A DNA stretch of 64,000 nucleotides from UBA7657 sp049652985 (lineage in GTDB: Bacteria > Pseudomonadota > Alphaproteobacteria > Micavibrionales > Micavibrionaceae): contig JBASFK010000001.1 of the NCBI GenBank assembly GCA_049652985.1, positions 248,001 through 312,000 on the forward strand, in the 5' to 3' direction. Both the position numbers and the translations under genes were made by a program. This document shows, piece after piece, positions 18,656 to 26,975 of this stretch. How positions within the stretch are numbered: the first letter of the stretch is position 1; each line of letters begins with the position of its first letter. The notes beneath the pieces are model-generated. The model had not been told where the DNA came from and searched no databases. It was given only the letters and a program-made list of their open reading frames with translations.

Positions 18656-18659
18656 AAAA

Positions 18660-19109
18660 TCAGAATACGATGCGGCCGGTAATGGCCTGGATTTTCGCCT
18701 TGGTCATCGCGATGCGGCGTGTGGCGCGGGCTTTGGCGACAGCGTCTTCGGCGCGGGCGAAATCTTCGTTATAATTGCGAAGTTCCTGCTCGAGATCGGC
18801 CTGCACAAAACCGCTGACCTCAAAGGCATCTTCCGCTAATACGGTGCAGTTTTTCCCCGTGATGTCGGCGAACCCGCCAGTGATAAAGATTTTCCACGGC
18901 TCGCCGCCCTTTTCGCGGTAGAGGCGCACGACGCCGGGCTTCAGCGCAACAACCAGCGCGGTGTGATCGGGCCCGATGCCGAGCTCGCCGTCCTCACCGG
19001 GAATGACGGCATGCCAGACAGGCTCGGACACCAGTTTCTCCTCGGGAGAAACCAGTTCGAACTTGATGGCCTGAGTCGCCGGTGTTGCTGCTGCCTGTGC
19101 CTGCGCCAT
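18660..19109 (-). CDS. atpC: ATP synthase F1 epsilon subunit
   Basis: 149 residues, epsilon subunit of the central stalk, which couples rotation and can inhibit ATP hydrolysis. The N-terminal beta-sandwich is clear (KFELVSPEEKLVS, VIPGEDGELGIGPDHTALV); the C-terminal two-helix part is present (DLEQELRNYNEDFARAEDAV). An Ala/Gln/Thr-rich leader of about 15 residues precedes the domain. Its ATG overlaps the atpD stop by one base (TAATG). Last gene of atpHAGDC. Confidence 0.95.
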   Translation of the reverse strand: MAQAQAAATPATQAIKFELVSPEEKLVSEPVWHAVIPGEDGELGIGPDHTALVVALKPGVVRLYREKGGEPWKIFITGGFADITGKNCTVLAEDAFEVSGFVQADLEQELRNYNEDFARAEDAVAKARATRRIAMTKAKIQAITGRIVF

Positions 19110-20557
19110 TAAGCTGCCTCGATCGCCATTTTCTTGGCTTTGGCGACCGCTTCCTCAATGTTACCAACCATGTAGAAGGCGGCTTCGGGGAGGTGGTCGT
19201 ATTCGCCGGCGACGATGGCTTTAAAGCCGCGGATCGTGTCCTGCAGGTTCGCAAAGACGCCCGGAGTTCCCGTGAACACTTCCGCGACGTGGAACGGCTG
19301 CGACAGGAAGCGCTGGATCTTACGGGCGCGGGCGACGGTGAGCTTGTCGTCTTCCGAAAGCTCGTCCATACCCAGGATCGCGATGATGTCCTGCAGCGAT
19401 TTATAGGTCTGCAGCGTTTTCTGGACCGACGTCGCAACGTTGTAGTGTTCTTCGCCGATGATGCGCGGGTCGAGAATACGCGAGGTCGAGTCGAGCGGGT
19501 CGACGGCCGGGTAAATCCCCTGCTCGGCGATCTGGCGCGACAGAACGGTTGTTGCGTCAAGGTGCGAGAAGGTCGTGGCCGGTGCGGGGTCGGTCAGGTC
19601 GTCCGCGGGAACGTAAACGGCCTGGACGGATGTAATCGAACCCTTGTTCGTGGAGGTGATGCGTTCCTGCATCTGGCCCATTTCAGTGGCGAGCGTCGGC
19701 TGGTAACCGACGGCGGCAGGAATACGGCCGAGAAGCGCGGACACTTCCGAACCTGCCTGCGTGAAGCGGAAGATGTTGTCGAGGAAGAAGAGAACGTCCT
19801 GGCCCTCTTCGTCGCGGAAATATTCAGCCATGGTCAGCGCCGAAAGTGCAACGCGAGCACGGGCGCCGGGCGGTTCGTTCATCTGGCCGTACACCAGCGC
19901 AACTTTGGACTCGCCCTCGAGATTGATAACGCCGGATTCGATCATCTCGTGGTAAAGGTCGTTACCTTCGCGGGTTCTTTCGCCGACGCCGCCGAAAACC
20001 GAGACGCCGCCGTGACCCTTGGCGATGTTGTTGATGAGTTCCTGAATGGTAACCGTCTTGCCGACGCCGGCGCCGCCGAACAGGCCGATCTTGCCGCCTT
20101 TGGCGTAGGGGCAGAGAAGGTCGACAACCTTAATGCCGGTGATGAGCTGCTCGGTTTCCGTCGCCTGGTCCGCGAAAGACGGGGCCTGGCGGTGGATCGG
20201 CCAGCGCTGCTTGGTTTTCAGTTCCTTGCCTTCGTCGATCGGGTTGCCGATGACGTCGAGAATGCGGCCGAGAACTTCAGGGCCGACCGGAACGGTAATG
20301 GCATCACCCGTATCGACGACTTCCGCGCCGCGTGTCAGGCCGTCGGTCATGTCCATCGCGATGCAGCGCACGGTGTTTTCGCCGAGGTGCTGCGCGACTT
20401 CAAGAACCAGCTTCCGGCCATTGTTGGTTGTTTCCAGCGCATTCAGAATGCCGGGGACATTGCCCTCTTCGAACTGCACGTCCACGACCGCGCCGAGAAC
20501 CTGGAGAATTCTGCCTTTTGCGCCCGCGACGCCCTTGGTTGATTTTTTCGTTGCCAT
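19109..20557 (-). CDS. atpD: ATP synthase F1 beta subunit
   Basis: 482 residues, the catalytic subunit of F1. Walker A GGAGVGKT (161-168), the catalytic Glu in GERTREGND, and ALTMAEYFRDEEGQDVLFFLDN with Walker B are all intact, as is the conserved SRILDPRIIGEEHY stretch. A short Lys/Ala-rich N-terminal tail precedes the beta-barrel. Long reading frames on the opposite strand here are shadows of this conserved gene. It is 25 bp downstream of atpG. Confidence 0.98.
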   Translation of the reverse strand: MATKKSTKGVAGAKGRILQVLGAVVDVQFEEGNVPGILNALETTNNGRKLVLEVAQHLGENTVRCIAMDMTDGLTRGAEVVDTGDAITVPVGPEVLGRILDVIGNPIDEGKELKTKQRWPIHRQAPSFADQATETEQLITGIKVVDLLCPYAKGGKIGLFGGAGVGKTVTIQELINNIAKGHGGVSVFGGVGERTREGNDLYHEMIESGVINLEGESKVALVYGQMNEPPGARARVALSALTMAEYFRDEEGQDVLFFLDNIFRFTQAGSEVSALLGRIPAAVGYQPTLATEMGQMQERITSTNKGSITSVQAVYVPADDLTDPAPATTFSHLDATTVLSRQIAEQGIYPAVDPLDSTSRILDPRIIGEEHYNVATSVQKTLQTYKSLQDIIAILGMDELSEDDKLTVARARKIQRFLSQPFHVAEVFTGTPGVFANLQDTIRGFKAIVAGEYDHLPEAAFYMVGNIEEAVAKAKKMAIEAA

Positions 20558-20582
20558 TTTTCGTTTTCCTTCTCTTAAACAG

Positions 20583-21545
20583 TTACAGCGCTTCCGCGCC
20601 CGAAATAATTTCGATCAGTTCTTTGGTAATGTAAGCCTGGCGCGCGCGGTTGTATTTCAACGTCAGCTTGTTGATCATGTCGCCTGCGTTGCGTGTTGCG
20701 CTGTCCATCGCCGTCATACGTGCGGCCTGCTCGCCCGCGGCGGAGTCCAGCAGCGCGCGAAAAATCTGCACGCCGATATTGCGCGGCAACAGCGTGGCCA
20801 GTATCTGCCCCTCTTCCGGCTCGAAATCATAAGGAGACACCGGGCCGGTCTCGACAACTTCCTCGACCTTCTTGCGGCGCATTCCTTGTTTTGCAGCCTC
20901 GGCTTTCGCCATTTTTTCTTTTTCTTTCTGGATATCTTCTTCGTCGGGCAGCTTGAAGGGGATGAGCTGCTGACGCGTGGGTTTCTGCGTCAGGATGGAT
21001 TTGTATTCGTTGTAGATCAGCGTGCAGATATCGAACTCGCCCGCGTTGAATTTGTCGAGCACCAGTTCGGTGACCTTGTTGACGTCGGCGAATTCGACGC
21101 GGTTCTTGCCCGTGATGCCGGTGAAGCTGTCCCAGATGCGGCCCCTGAATTCGCGGGTGAGCAGGTCACGCGCTTTGCGCCCGGCGCAGATAACGTAAAC
21201 GTCTTTCTTCAGCTCAAGCAGTTCGCGGATCATTCTGCGTGCTTCTTTAACCACGTTGGCATTGAAACCGCCACACAGGCCGCGGTCCGCCGAAACGACG
21301 ACGACCAGGTGGCGCTGGTCCGAGCCCGTGCCTGCAAGAAGTTTCGAACTACCGGGACCTATAACAACATTTTTCGCGACACGGCCCAGCATTTCCGCCA
21401 TGGCGATGGCATAAGGCTGGCTGGCCTGAGCCTGGAGCTGCGCTTTTTTAAGTTTCGACGCCGCCACCATTTTCATGGCCGACGTGATCTTGCGGGTCGA
21501 TTTGACCGACTTAATGCGGTCGCGATAATCGCGTAAGGAAGGCAT
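20583..21545 (-). CDS. atpG: ATP synthase F1 gamma subunit
   Basis: 320 residues, the rotor shaft of F1. N-terminal helix MPSLRDYRDRIKSVKSTRKI and C-terminal helix with MDSATRNAGDMI are canonical, as is DRGLCGGFN. The protein is about 30 residues longer than most gammas: a highly charged Lys/Glu insert (about residues 195-230, around EDIQKEKEKMAKAEAAK) lies in the Rossmann domain. It sits 6 bp after atpA in the operon. Confidence 0.96.
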   Translation of the reverse strand: MPSLRDYRDRIKSVKSTRKITSAMKMVAASKLKKAQLQAQASQPYAIAMAEMLGRVAKNVVIGPGSSKLLAGTGSDQRHLVVVVSADRGLCGGFNANVVKEARRMIRELLELKKDVYVICAGRKARDLLTREFRGRIWDSFTGITGKNRVEFADVNKVTELVLDKFNAGEFDICTLIYNEYKSILTQKPTRQQLIPFKLPDEEDIQKEKEKMAKAEAAKQGMRRKKVEEVVETGPVSPYDFEPEEGQILATLLPRNIGVQIFRALLDSAAGEQAARMTAMDSATRNAGDMINKLTLKYNRARQAYITKELIEIISGAEAL

Positions 21546-21551
21546 TGTTCG

Positions 21552-23099
21552 TTAAGCTGCCTTTTTGTTAGCCGTGTAGGAACCGGTGAAAGCTTCGAGG
21601 AATTCCTTCATGTGCTTCTGGAGGTCGTCGGCAAGAGCCTTTTCCTCTCGGATACGTTTCAGGATGTCTTTGCCGCTGGCACGAACATGCTCGAGGAGCA
21701 GCGCTTCATATTCATTAACCTTGTCGGTCGGGATACCGTCGAGATAACCGCGCGTACCGGCAAAGATCACGAAGACCTGCTCTTCAATCGGCATCGGCGT
21801 ATATTGCGGCTGCTTCAAGAGCTGCGTCAGGCGCGCACCGCGCGCGAGCAGTTTCTGGGTCGAGGCGTCGAGGTCGGATGCGAACTGGGCGAACGCTTCC
21901 ATTTCACGGTACTGAGCAAGCTCAAGTTTAATCGTACCCGCGACCTGTTTCATCGCCTTGATCTGCGCGGCGGAACCGACGCGGGAAACGGACGCGCCGA
22001 CGTTGATTGCCGGACGGATGCCTTTGAAGAAAAGGCCGGTCTCAAGGAATATCTGGCCGTCGGTGATGGAGATGACGTTCGTCGGGATATAAGCGGAAAT
22101 GTCGCCCGCCTGTGTTTCAATGATCGGCAGGGCGGTGAGCGAGCCCGCGCCATGGTCCTCGTTCAGCTTCGCGGCGCGCTCAAGCAGGCGCGAGTGAATG
22201 TAGAACACGTCGCCGGGATAGGCTTCGCGGCCCGGCGGGCGGCGCAGCAGCAGCGACATCTGGCGGTACGCAACGGCCTGTTTCGAAAGGTCGTCGTAAA
22301 TGCACAGGGCATGCAGGCCGTTGTCGCGGAAATATTCGCCCATCGCGCAACCGGTATAAGGCGCGAGGAACTGCATGGGAGCCGGGTCGGACGCCGTGGC
22401 GGCAACGATGATGGTGTATTCCATCGCGCCCTGCTCTTCGAGTTCTTTCACGAGCTGTGCAACCGTCGAACGCTTCTGGCCGATACAGACGTAAATGCAG
22501 TACAGGTGGTTTTTGGGGTCCGGGTCTTTGTTGACGTTTTTCTGGTTGATGATCGTGTCGACGGCGACGGCGGTTTTACCCGTCTGGCGGTCGCCGATGA
22601 TCAGTTCGCGCTGACCGCGACCGATCGGCACCAGCGCGTCGATGGCCTTAAGGCCCGTCTGCATCGGCTCGTGAACGGATTTACGCGGGATAATGCCGGG
22701 AGCTTTCAGCTCGACACGGCTCGATTGCTTTGCCTTCAGCGGGCCTTTTCCATCAATAGGATTTCCAAGACCGTCAACGACGCGTCCAAGCAATTCTTTA
22801 CCGATCGGAACTTCCACGATCTGGCCGGTACGTTTGACGATGTCGCCTTCTTTAATGTCGCGGTCGTCGCCGAAAATAACGATACCGACATTGTCGATTT
22901 CTAGGTTCAGCGCCATGCCTTTGATGCCGCCGGGGAATTCCACCATCTCGCCGGCCTGAACGTTGTCGAGACCGTAAACGCGAGCAACACCGTCGCCGAC
23001 GCTGAGCACCTGGCCGATTTCGGCGACATCTGCCTGCGCGCCGAATTCAGCGATCTGCTTTTTCAGGATTTCAGAAATTTCTGCTGCACGGATTTCCAT
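21552..23099 (-). CDS. atpA: ATP synthase F1 alpha subunit
   Basis: 515 residues, the non-catalytic nucleotide-binding subunit. Walker A GDRQTGKT (169-176), the VDGLGNPIDGKG stretch and the C-terminal SSDLDAST-like helix region are standard; length is normal. It follows atpH by 4 bp and precedes atpG by 6 bp, so the F1 operon is tightly packed. Confidence 0.98.
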   Translation of the reverse strand: MEIRAAEISEILKKQIAEFGAQADVAEIGQVLSVGDGVARVYGLDNVQAGEMVEFPGGIKGMALNLEIDNVGIVIFGDDRDIKEGDIVKRTGQIVEVPIGKELLGRVVDGLGNPIDGKGPLKAKQSSRVELKAPGIIPRKSVHEPMQTGLKAIDALVPIGRGQRELIIGDRQTGKTAVAVDTIINQKNVNKDPDPKNHLYCIYVCIGQKRSTVAQLVKELEEQGAMEYTIIVAATASDPAPMQFLAPYTGCAMGEYFRDNGLHALCIYDDLSKQAVAYRQMSLLLRRPPGREAYPGDVFYIHSRLLERAAKLNEDHGAGSLTALPIIETQAGDISAYIPTNVISITDGQIFLETGLFFKGIRPAINVGASVSRVGSAAQIKAMKQVAGTIKLELAQYREMEAFAQFASDLDASTQKLLARGARLTQLLKQPQYTPMPIEEQVFVIFAGTRGYLDGIPTDKVNEYEALLLEHVRASGKDILKRIREEKALADDLQKHMKEFLEAFTGSYTANKKAA

Positions 23100-23103
23100 G
23101 GTG

Positions 23104-23694
23104 TTAACCTACCTCTTTTATGGTTTGAGTGTTTTGATTGGATTGCCGCGACATGGCGGCCTTGAGCCTTTCAAGTTTACGGGCGACGGAGTCGTCGATC
23201 ATTTTCGATCCGATGGTGACGATCAGGCCGCCGAGAATAGATGGCTCGACTTTCGCTTTCAGATTCACTTCGCGGCCAAGGGATTTTGCGATTGCGCGCT
23301 GGAGCGCTTCCATCTGGGATGCGGTCATGTCCTGCGCGGTCTGCACCTCAACGGCGACCTCGCCGCGGCGGCGCGAAAGCTCGGCGCGGAAAGCCTCGAT
23401 GATGCCAGCCACGGCGCCAAGGCGGCGGTTCTTTACCAGAACGCCGAGAAAATTACGCGTCAGGCTGTCGAAACGGGCCTTTTCGGCGACCGCCTGTATG
23501 GCGTTATGCTGCTGGTCGCGGCTGATGGAGGGGGAATGAATGACGGAGGCCAGGTCCCGCGAGGCGCCGATCATGGCCGTCAGTTCGCCAAGATCCCGCT
23601 CAACCTGCTGAATTTTATTGGATTCATGGGCCAGCTCGATCAAAGCGAGGGCGTAGCGCGAGGTTACGGCGTGAGAGGCTTTTGCGGCAGACAC
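23104..23694 (-). CDS. atpH: ATP synthase F1 delta subunit
   Basis: 196 residues, the peripheral-stalk subunit joining F1 to the b subunits. N-terminal helical bundle (VTSRYALALIELAHES) and the C-terminal motif VDPSILGG-like LKAKVEPSILGGLIVTIGSKMIDDSV are characteristic. The start is GTG at 23694 with AGGG close upstream; no ATG fits the family length. It is the first gene of atpHAGDC, and F0 genes are absent, as expected for the split arrangement of alphaproteobacteria. Confidence 0.95.
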   Translation of the reverse strand: MSAAKASHAVTSRYALALIELAHESNKIQQVERDLGELTAMIGASRDLASVIHSPSISRDQQHNAIQAVAEKARFDSLTRNFLGVLVKNRRLGAVAGIIEAFRAELSRRRGEVAVEVQTAQDMTASQMEALQRAIAKSLGREVNLKAKVEPSILGGLIVTIGSKMIDDSVARKLERLKAAMSRQSNQNTQTIKEVG

Positions 23695-23746
23695 GTCCCT
23701 GTGGTCCCTTATTTAATTTTTATGGCGATTCCTAAGTTTCGCGCTG

Positions 23747-23775
23747 GATTTAGCACACGGAAAACGCCGTGACAA
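23747..23775 (-). promoter_or_regulatory. candidate promoter of the atpHAGDC operon
   Basis: Minus strand TTGTCA (23775-23770), 17 bp, TAAATC (23752-23747), about 53 bp before the atpH GTG. The spacer holds a CACGG...CCGTG dyad that could alternatively end transcription from the upstream gene. Confidence 0.4.
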
Positions 23776-23813
23776 GTGCTTAAAATCAGGCTTTTCGTGC
23801 TGTCGGGCGGATA

Positions 23814-24608
23814 TTACTGCAGGAAGATTTCAGGCTGCAGAAACGCGTATTTCCCGGGGTACAGGAAAAAGGCCAGAATCCGGAACGCCACAAGGTGGAG
23901 AACGTAGATTTCCAGCGTCCAGCGCCCGAGAAGCTGCAGCGGCCGGGCATAGACCGGAATGACGCTCCAGCGGGCGGGCCCGAACCCCTGCAGGACAATG
24001 AACAGCACCACCAGCGCCGCAGCGAGGGCGAGATAATGGTCGCCTGCCATAACCGGCAGGGTCAGGGCCTGGAACAGGTAACTGGCGACAATCATCGCCG
24101 CCAGCAGGACCGCCTGCACGCCGGGCTGTCCCTCCCCGGGCTCGCGCCGCCGCTGAGCACCGTACAAGGCCCACAACAGGCCGATTGTGCCGTATTCAAG
24201 GATATACGCCGTGGGGATCGAAAGCGCCGCAAGCGTGATAAATACAATAACGAAAGCTGCGCGGCCGGAAAATGCCACGCGTTCAAGATACGGCATGGCC
24301 ACCCGCGCCGCCGCCAGCGTGAAAAGAATGTTGAACGGCATGACATAGCCGCCGATGGCAATTGCGCAGGCGCTGGCGATACCGCCGCCGATCAGCCAGC
24401 TTTGCGGCACCGGCCGCGCGCCAGTATATCCAACAAGGTAAAACCACACTGGCGCGGAAAGACGCCCGATCACGCGGAGCCATTCATGCTCGGGAAAGAA
24501 AAAATAACCGGCATGGTCGGCAATCATGGTCAGAAGGGCGAACGCCTTCAGGACATCATGTGCGGTGAGCGCGTCACCATAACTCTTAAGAATTTTCAGT
24601 TTTTGCAT
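23814..24608 (-). CDS. TraX-like polytopic membrane protein
   Basis: 264 residues with about eight hydrophobic segments. The N-terminal motif LTAHDVLKAFALLTMIADHAGYFFFP matches the TraX family, named for the F-plasmid protein that acetylates pilin and related to membrane acyltransferases. In chromosomal copies the substrate is unknown. The start at 24608 is chosen because TGGAAAGCAGGC precedes it; an ATG at 24626 has no ribosome-binding site. It is divergent from the spermidine-synthase-like gene and shares an intergenic dyad with it. No plasmid genes surround it. Confidence 0.75.
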   Translation of the reverse strand: MQKLKILKSYGDALTAHDVLKAFALLTMIADHAGYFFFPEHEWLRVIGRLSAPVWFYLVGYTGARPVPQSWLIGGGIASACAIAIGGYVMPFNILFTLAAARVAMPYLERVAFSGRAAFVIVFITLAALSIPTAYILEYGTIGLLWALYGAQRRREPGEGQPGVQAVLLAAMIVASYLFQALTLPVMAGDHYLALAAALVVLFIVLQGFGPARWSVIPVYARPLQLLGRWTLEIYVLHLVAFRILAFFLYPGKYAFLQPEIFLQ

Positions 24609-24632
24609 GCCTGCTTTCCAAGACATGGTATA

Positions 24633-24659
24633 GTTGGAAAGGAGTTATTCTATTCCAAC
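24633..24659. promoter_or_regulatory. GTTGGAA...TTCCAAC inverted repeat between divergent genes
   Basis: Two perfect 7-bp arms (24633-24639 and 24653-24659) 20 bp apart start to start, that is two DNA turns, lying between the TraX-like and spermidine-synthase-like genes. This fits a dimeric regulator site. Confidence 0.4.
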
Positions 24660-24684
24660 CACATAATACAGGGTCCGCCGCCGC

Positions 24685-26127
24685 ATGGACAGTCTCAAAC
24701 GCACGTTGCTGCTTTTCGCCGTCATCATCATCGAGGGATATGTCGTTCTCTCCACAGAGCTGCTGGCCATCCGCCAGACCGTCGCCTATGTAGGGAGCGG
24801 GACCGATACGGTTTCCATTATCATCGCCGCCGTCCTGATGCCGCTCGCCTTCGGTTATTACAAGGGCGGGCATTTCAAACCATTCCGCTGGCGCGGCAAG
24901 CTCATCGGCATCCGGGAAAAACTGATCCTGAACATTATGATCTCGCTGGGCATCCTGATTATCGGGATGTCTTACATCTGCATGAATATCTTTTTCTTCA
25001 CCCTTATCGACATGGGATATAAGCACCGCCTGTTCCTGACGGCGCTTTACTCAGGCATATTCCTCGCGACGCCGGTCTATCTTCTCGGTCAGACGATCCC
25101 CCTCATCAGCAATTATTTCTCCAAGGAAAAACTCTCGCGCATCACGGGGCGGATTTTGTTTTTCTCGACGATGGGATCGTTCATGGGCGCCGTGTTCTCG
25201 ACGCTGGTGCTCATGAGCACCGTCGGCGTTCATAACACGGTGTCATTCAATTTCGTGTTGCTGGCCATACTGGTCATCATGCTCGCGAAAAAGAAATTCT
25301 CCGAGAGAGTGGTTTACGCCTTCGCCATGGCGGTGGTCGGCATCCTGCTGAATTCCGGCTATGTCATGGCCGCGTACAAGGTGATCGACAACAATCAGTA
25401 CAACATGGTCATGGTATTCCCCGACCCGGACGGCACCGGCGATATGCATATGTCGCTGAACCACATGGGCTCGTCCATGTACAATCCCGAAACGGGAGGC
25501 AAGCACCTGTACATTGAATTCGCCGAGCGCCAGCTTATCGACCCCATCCGTGACGGCACCGAGCCGAAAGACATCCTGATTATCGGCGCGGGCGCATTCA
25601 CGTTCGGCCTCGAGGATGAATTCAACAACTACGATTTCGTCGATATCGACGGCAGTCTCAAGGATATCGCGGAAGATTACGTCCTCGGCAAGAAACTGAC
25701 GAAGAACAAGCACTTCATTCCCATGGAGGCACGGGCCTATCTCATAAGCACGAAGAAGAAATACGACGTGGTCTTCCTCGATGCCTATCTCGGCGGCATC
25801 ACGATCCCTGAGCATCTCGTCACCACGGATTTCTACCAGCAGGTGAAAGACCATATGAAAGAGCGCGGCATCGTCGCGATGAACTTCATTGCCTCGCCCA
25901 GCTTCGCCACACCCTTCAGCCGCCACCTCGACAACACGGTGCGCTCGGTGTTCCCGCACGTATCGCGCCACGTCATCATGGAGCATTACAACATCTGGAA
26001 GGATGACCCGGAAGACAACCAGAACATCAGCTATATGTACCGCCGCCACGAGGGCGAAAACGCAAAAGAAATTTACACCGACAACCGCAACCGCATTTTC
26101 TACGACAAACCCCAGAAATATAACTGA
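24685..26127 (+). CDS. membrane-fused spermidine-synthase-like protein
   Basis: 480 residues in two parts: seven or so transmembrane helices (residues 1 to about 235), then a Rossmann methyltransferase-like domain. The soluble part keeps the spermidine synthase layout: DILIIGAGAFTFGLED (about 293-308) in place of the usual GGGDG motif, YDFVDIDGSL with an acidic residue for ribose binding, and YDVVFLDAYLGG. The motif I glycines are changed, so aminopropyl transfer is not assured; such fusions are widespread and mostly uncharacterised. It precedes the fatty-acid-hydroxylase-like gene by 8 bp, suggesting one operon and possibly joint lipid or polyamine modification (inference). Confidence 0.75.
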   Translation: MDSLKRTLLLFAVIIIEGYVVLSTELLAIRQTVAYVGSGTDTVSIIIAAVLMPLAFGYYKGGHFKPFRWRGKLIGIREKLILNIMISLGILIIGMSYICMNIFFFTLIDMGYKHRLFLTALYSGIFLATPVYLLGQTIPLISNYFSKEKLSRITGRILFFSTMGSFMGAVFSTLVLMSTVGVHNTVSFNFVLLAILVIMLAKKKFSERVVYAFAMAVVGILLNSGYVMAAYKVIDNNQYNMVMVFPDPDGTGDMHMSLNHMGSSMYNPETGGKHLYIEFAERQLIDPIRDGTEPKDILIIGAGAFTFGLEDEFNNYDFVDIDGSLKDIAEDYVLGKKLTKNKHFIPMEARAYLISTKKKYDVVFLDAYLGGITIPEHLVTTDFYQQVKDHMKERGIVAMNFIASPSFATPFSRHLDNTVRSVFPHVSRHVIMEHYNIWKDDPEDNQNISYMYRRHEGENAKEIYTDNRNRIFYDKPQKYN

Positions 26128-26135
26128 GCGGGTTG

Positions 26136-26975
26136 ATGGAGATATTTGAACGCGCCTTGACGGGACTGGCTGACGATGCGGGAAGTCTTGCAATCACCCT
26201 GTTTGTTGTCGGCGTGGTTTGTTATTTCATAGAAAAGCTCCGCCCGGCCCAGCCCGGAACGAAATTCTTTAAAAAAGATTTTCGCAAGGAATTCAGCCTC
26301 GCCATTTTAAATGCGCTGCTCGTTATACCAGTGCTGTCATTCGCGCTTTCGATTTCAATCGTCGCCGTGATGAAAAATTTCATGCCTTACCAGGCTTTCG
26401 ATGAAACGCTGGGCGCGTGGCCGCTGGCGCTGCAGATCCTGCTCGGCCTCGTGATCATGGATTTCAGCACCTACTGGCGTCACCGCTTCACGCATAATTA
26501 TATGTGGCCGTATCATTCCATCCATCACAGCGCCGAGGAAATTACATGGATCACCTCGCTCCGCCTGCACCCGGTGGATTGTGCCGTGGCATTACTGTTC
26601 GATACCGTGATTTTGTATTTCATGGGCTTCGACGGACAGGGAATCGCTGCCGCCGCCGTCATCGGGCAGGTTTATAATTATTTCACGCACGCCAACCTGA
26701 ATGTGCGCTTTGCCAGGCCGCTCTGCTATATCCTCGCTTCGCCGCATTACCACCGCTGGCATCATGCCACCGACAAGGCCGCCTATGACAAAAATTTCTG
26801 CGCGATATTTTCTTTTCTGGACGTGATATTCGGCACCTATTACCACCCGGACGACCTGCCACCCGCCTACGGCCTGTCTCCACGCGACCAGAAAGACGTG
26901 CCGCCGAGATTATTTGCGCACATTTTCCAGCCGATCAAAAAAGATTTTCTGAAATTCTTTGGCAAAAAATCCTAG
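26136..26975 (+). CDS. fatty acid hydroxylase / sterol desaturase family membrane protein
   Basis: 279 residues. Family members are membrane di-iron oxygenases acting on lipids, carotenoids or sterols. The histidine boxes HRFTH (about 115), HSIHHS (about 129) and HYHRWHH (about 209-215) are all present, placed between about four to five hydrophobic helices. Substrate cannot be told from sequence. The ATG at 26136 is chosen; a TTG lies 3 bp earlier. It follows the spermidine-synthase-like gene closely and ends sharing CTAG with the priA stop codon. Confidence 0.85.
   Translation: MEIFERALTGLADDAGSLAITLFVVGVVCYFIEKLRPAQPGTKFFKKDFRKEFSLAILNALLVIPVLSFALSISIVAVMKNFMPYQAFDETLGAWPLALQILLGLVIMDFSTYWRHRFTHNYMWPYHSIHHSAEEITWITSLRLHPVDCAVALLFDTVILYFMGFDGQGIAAAAVIGQVYNYFTHANLNVRFARPLCYILASPHYHRWHHATDKAAYDKNFCAIFSFLDVIFGTYYHPDDLPPAYGLSPRDQKDVPPRLFAHIFQPIKKDFLKFFGKKS

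Noticed and set aside
19082..22904. Very long plus-strand reading frames (up to 486 codons) opposite atpD, atpG and atpA
   Set aside because: They mirror conserved ATP-synthase genes, have no ribosome-binding sites or recognisable domains, and their Arg/Val-rich composition is typical of antisense frames in GC-rich DNA.
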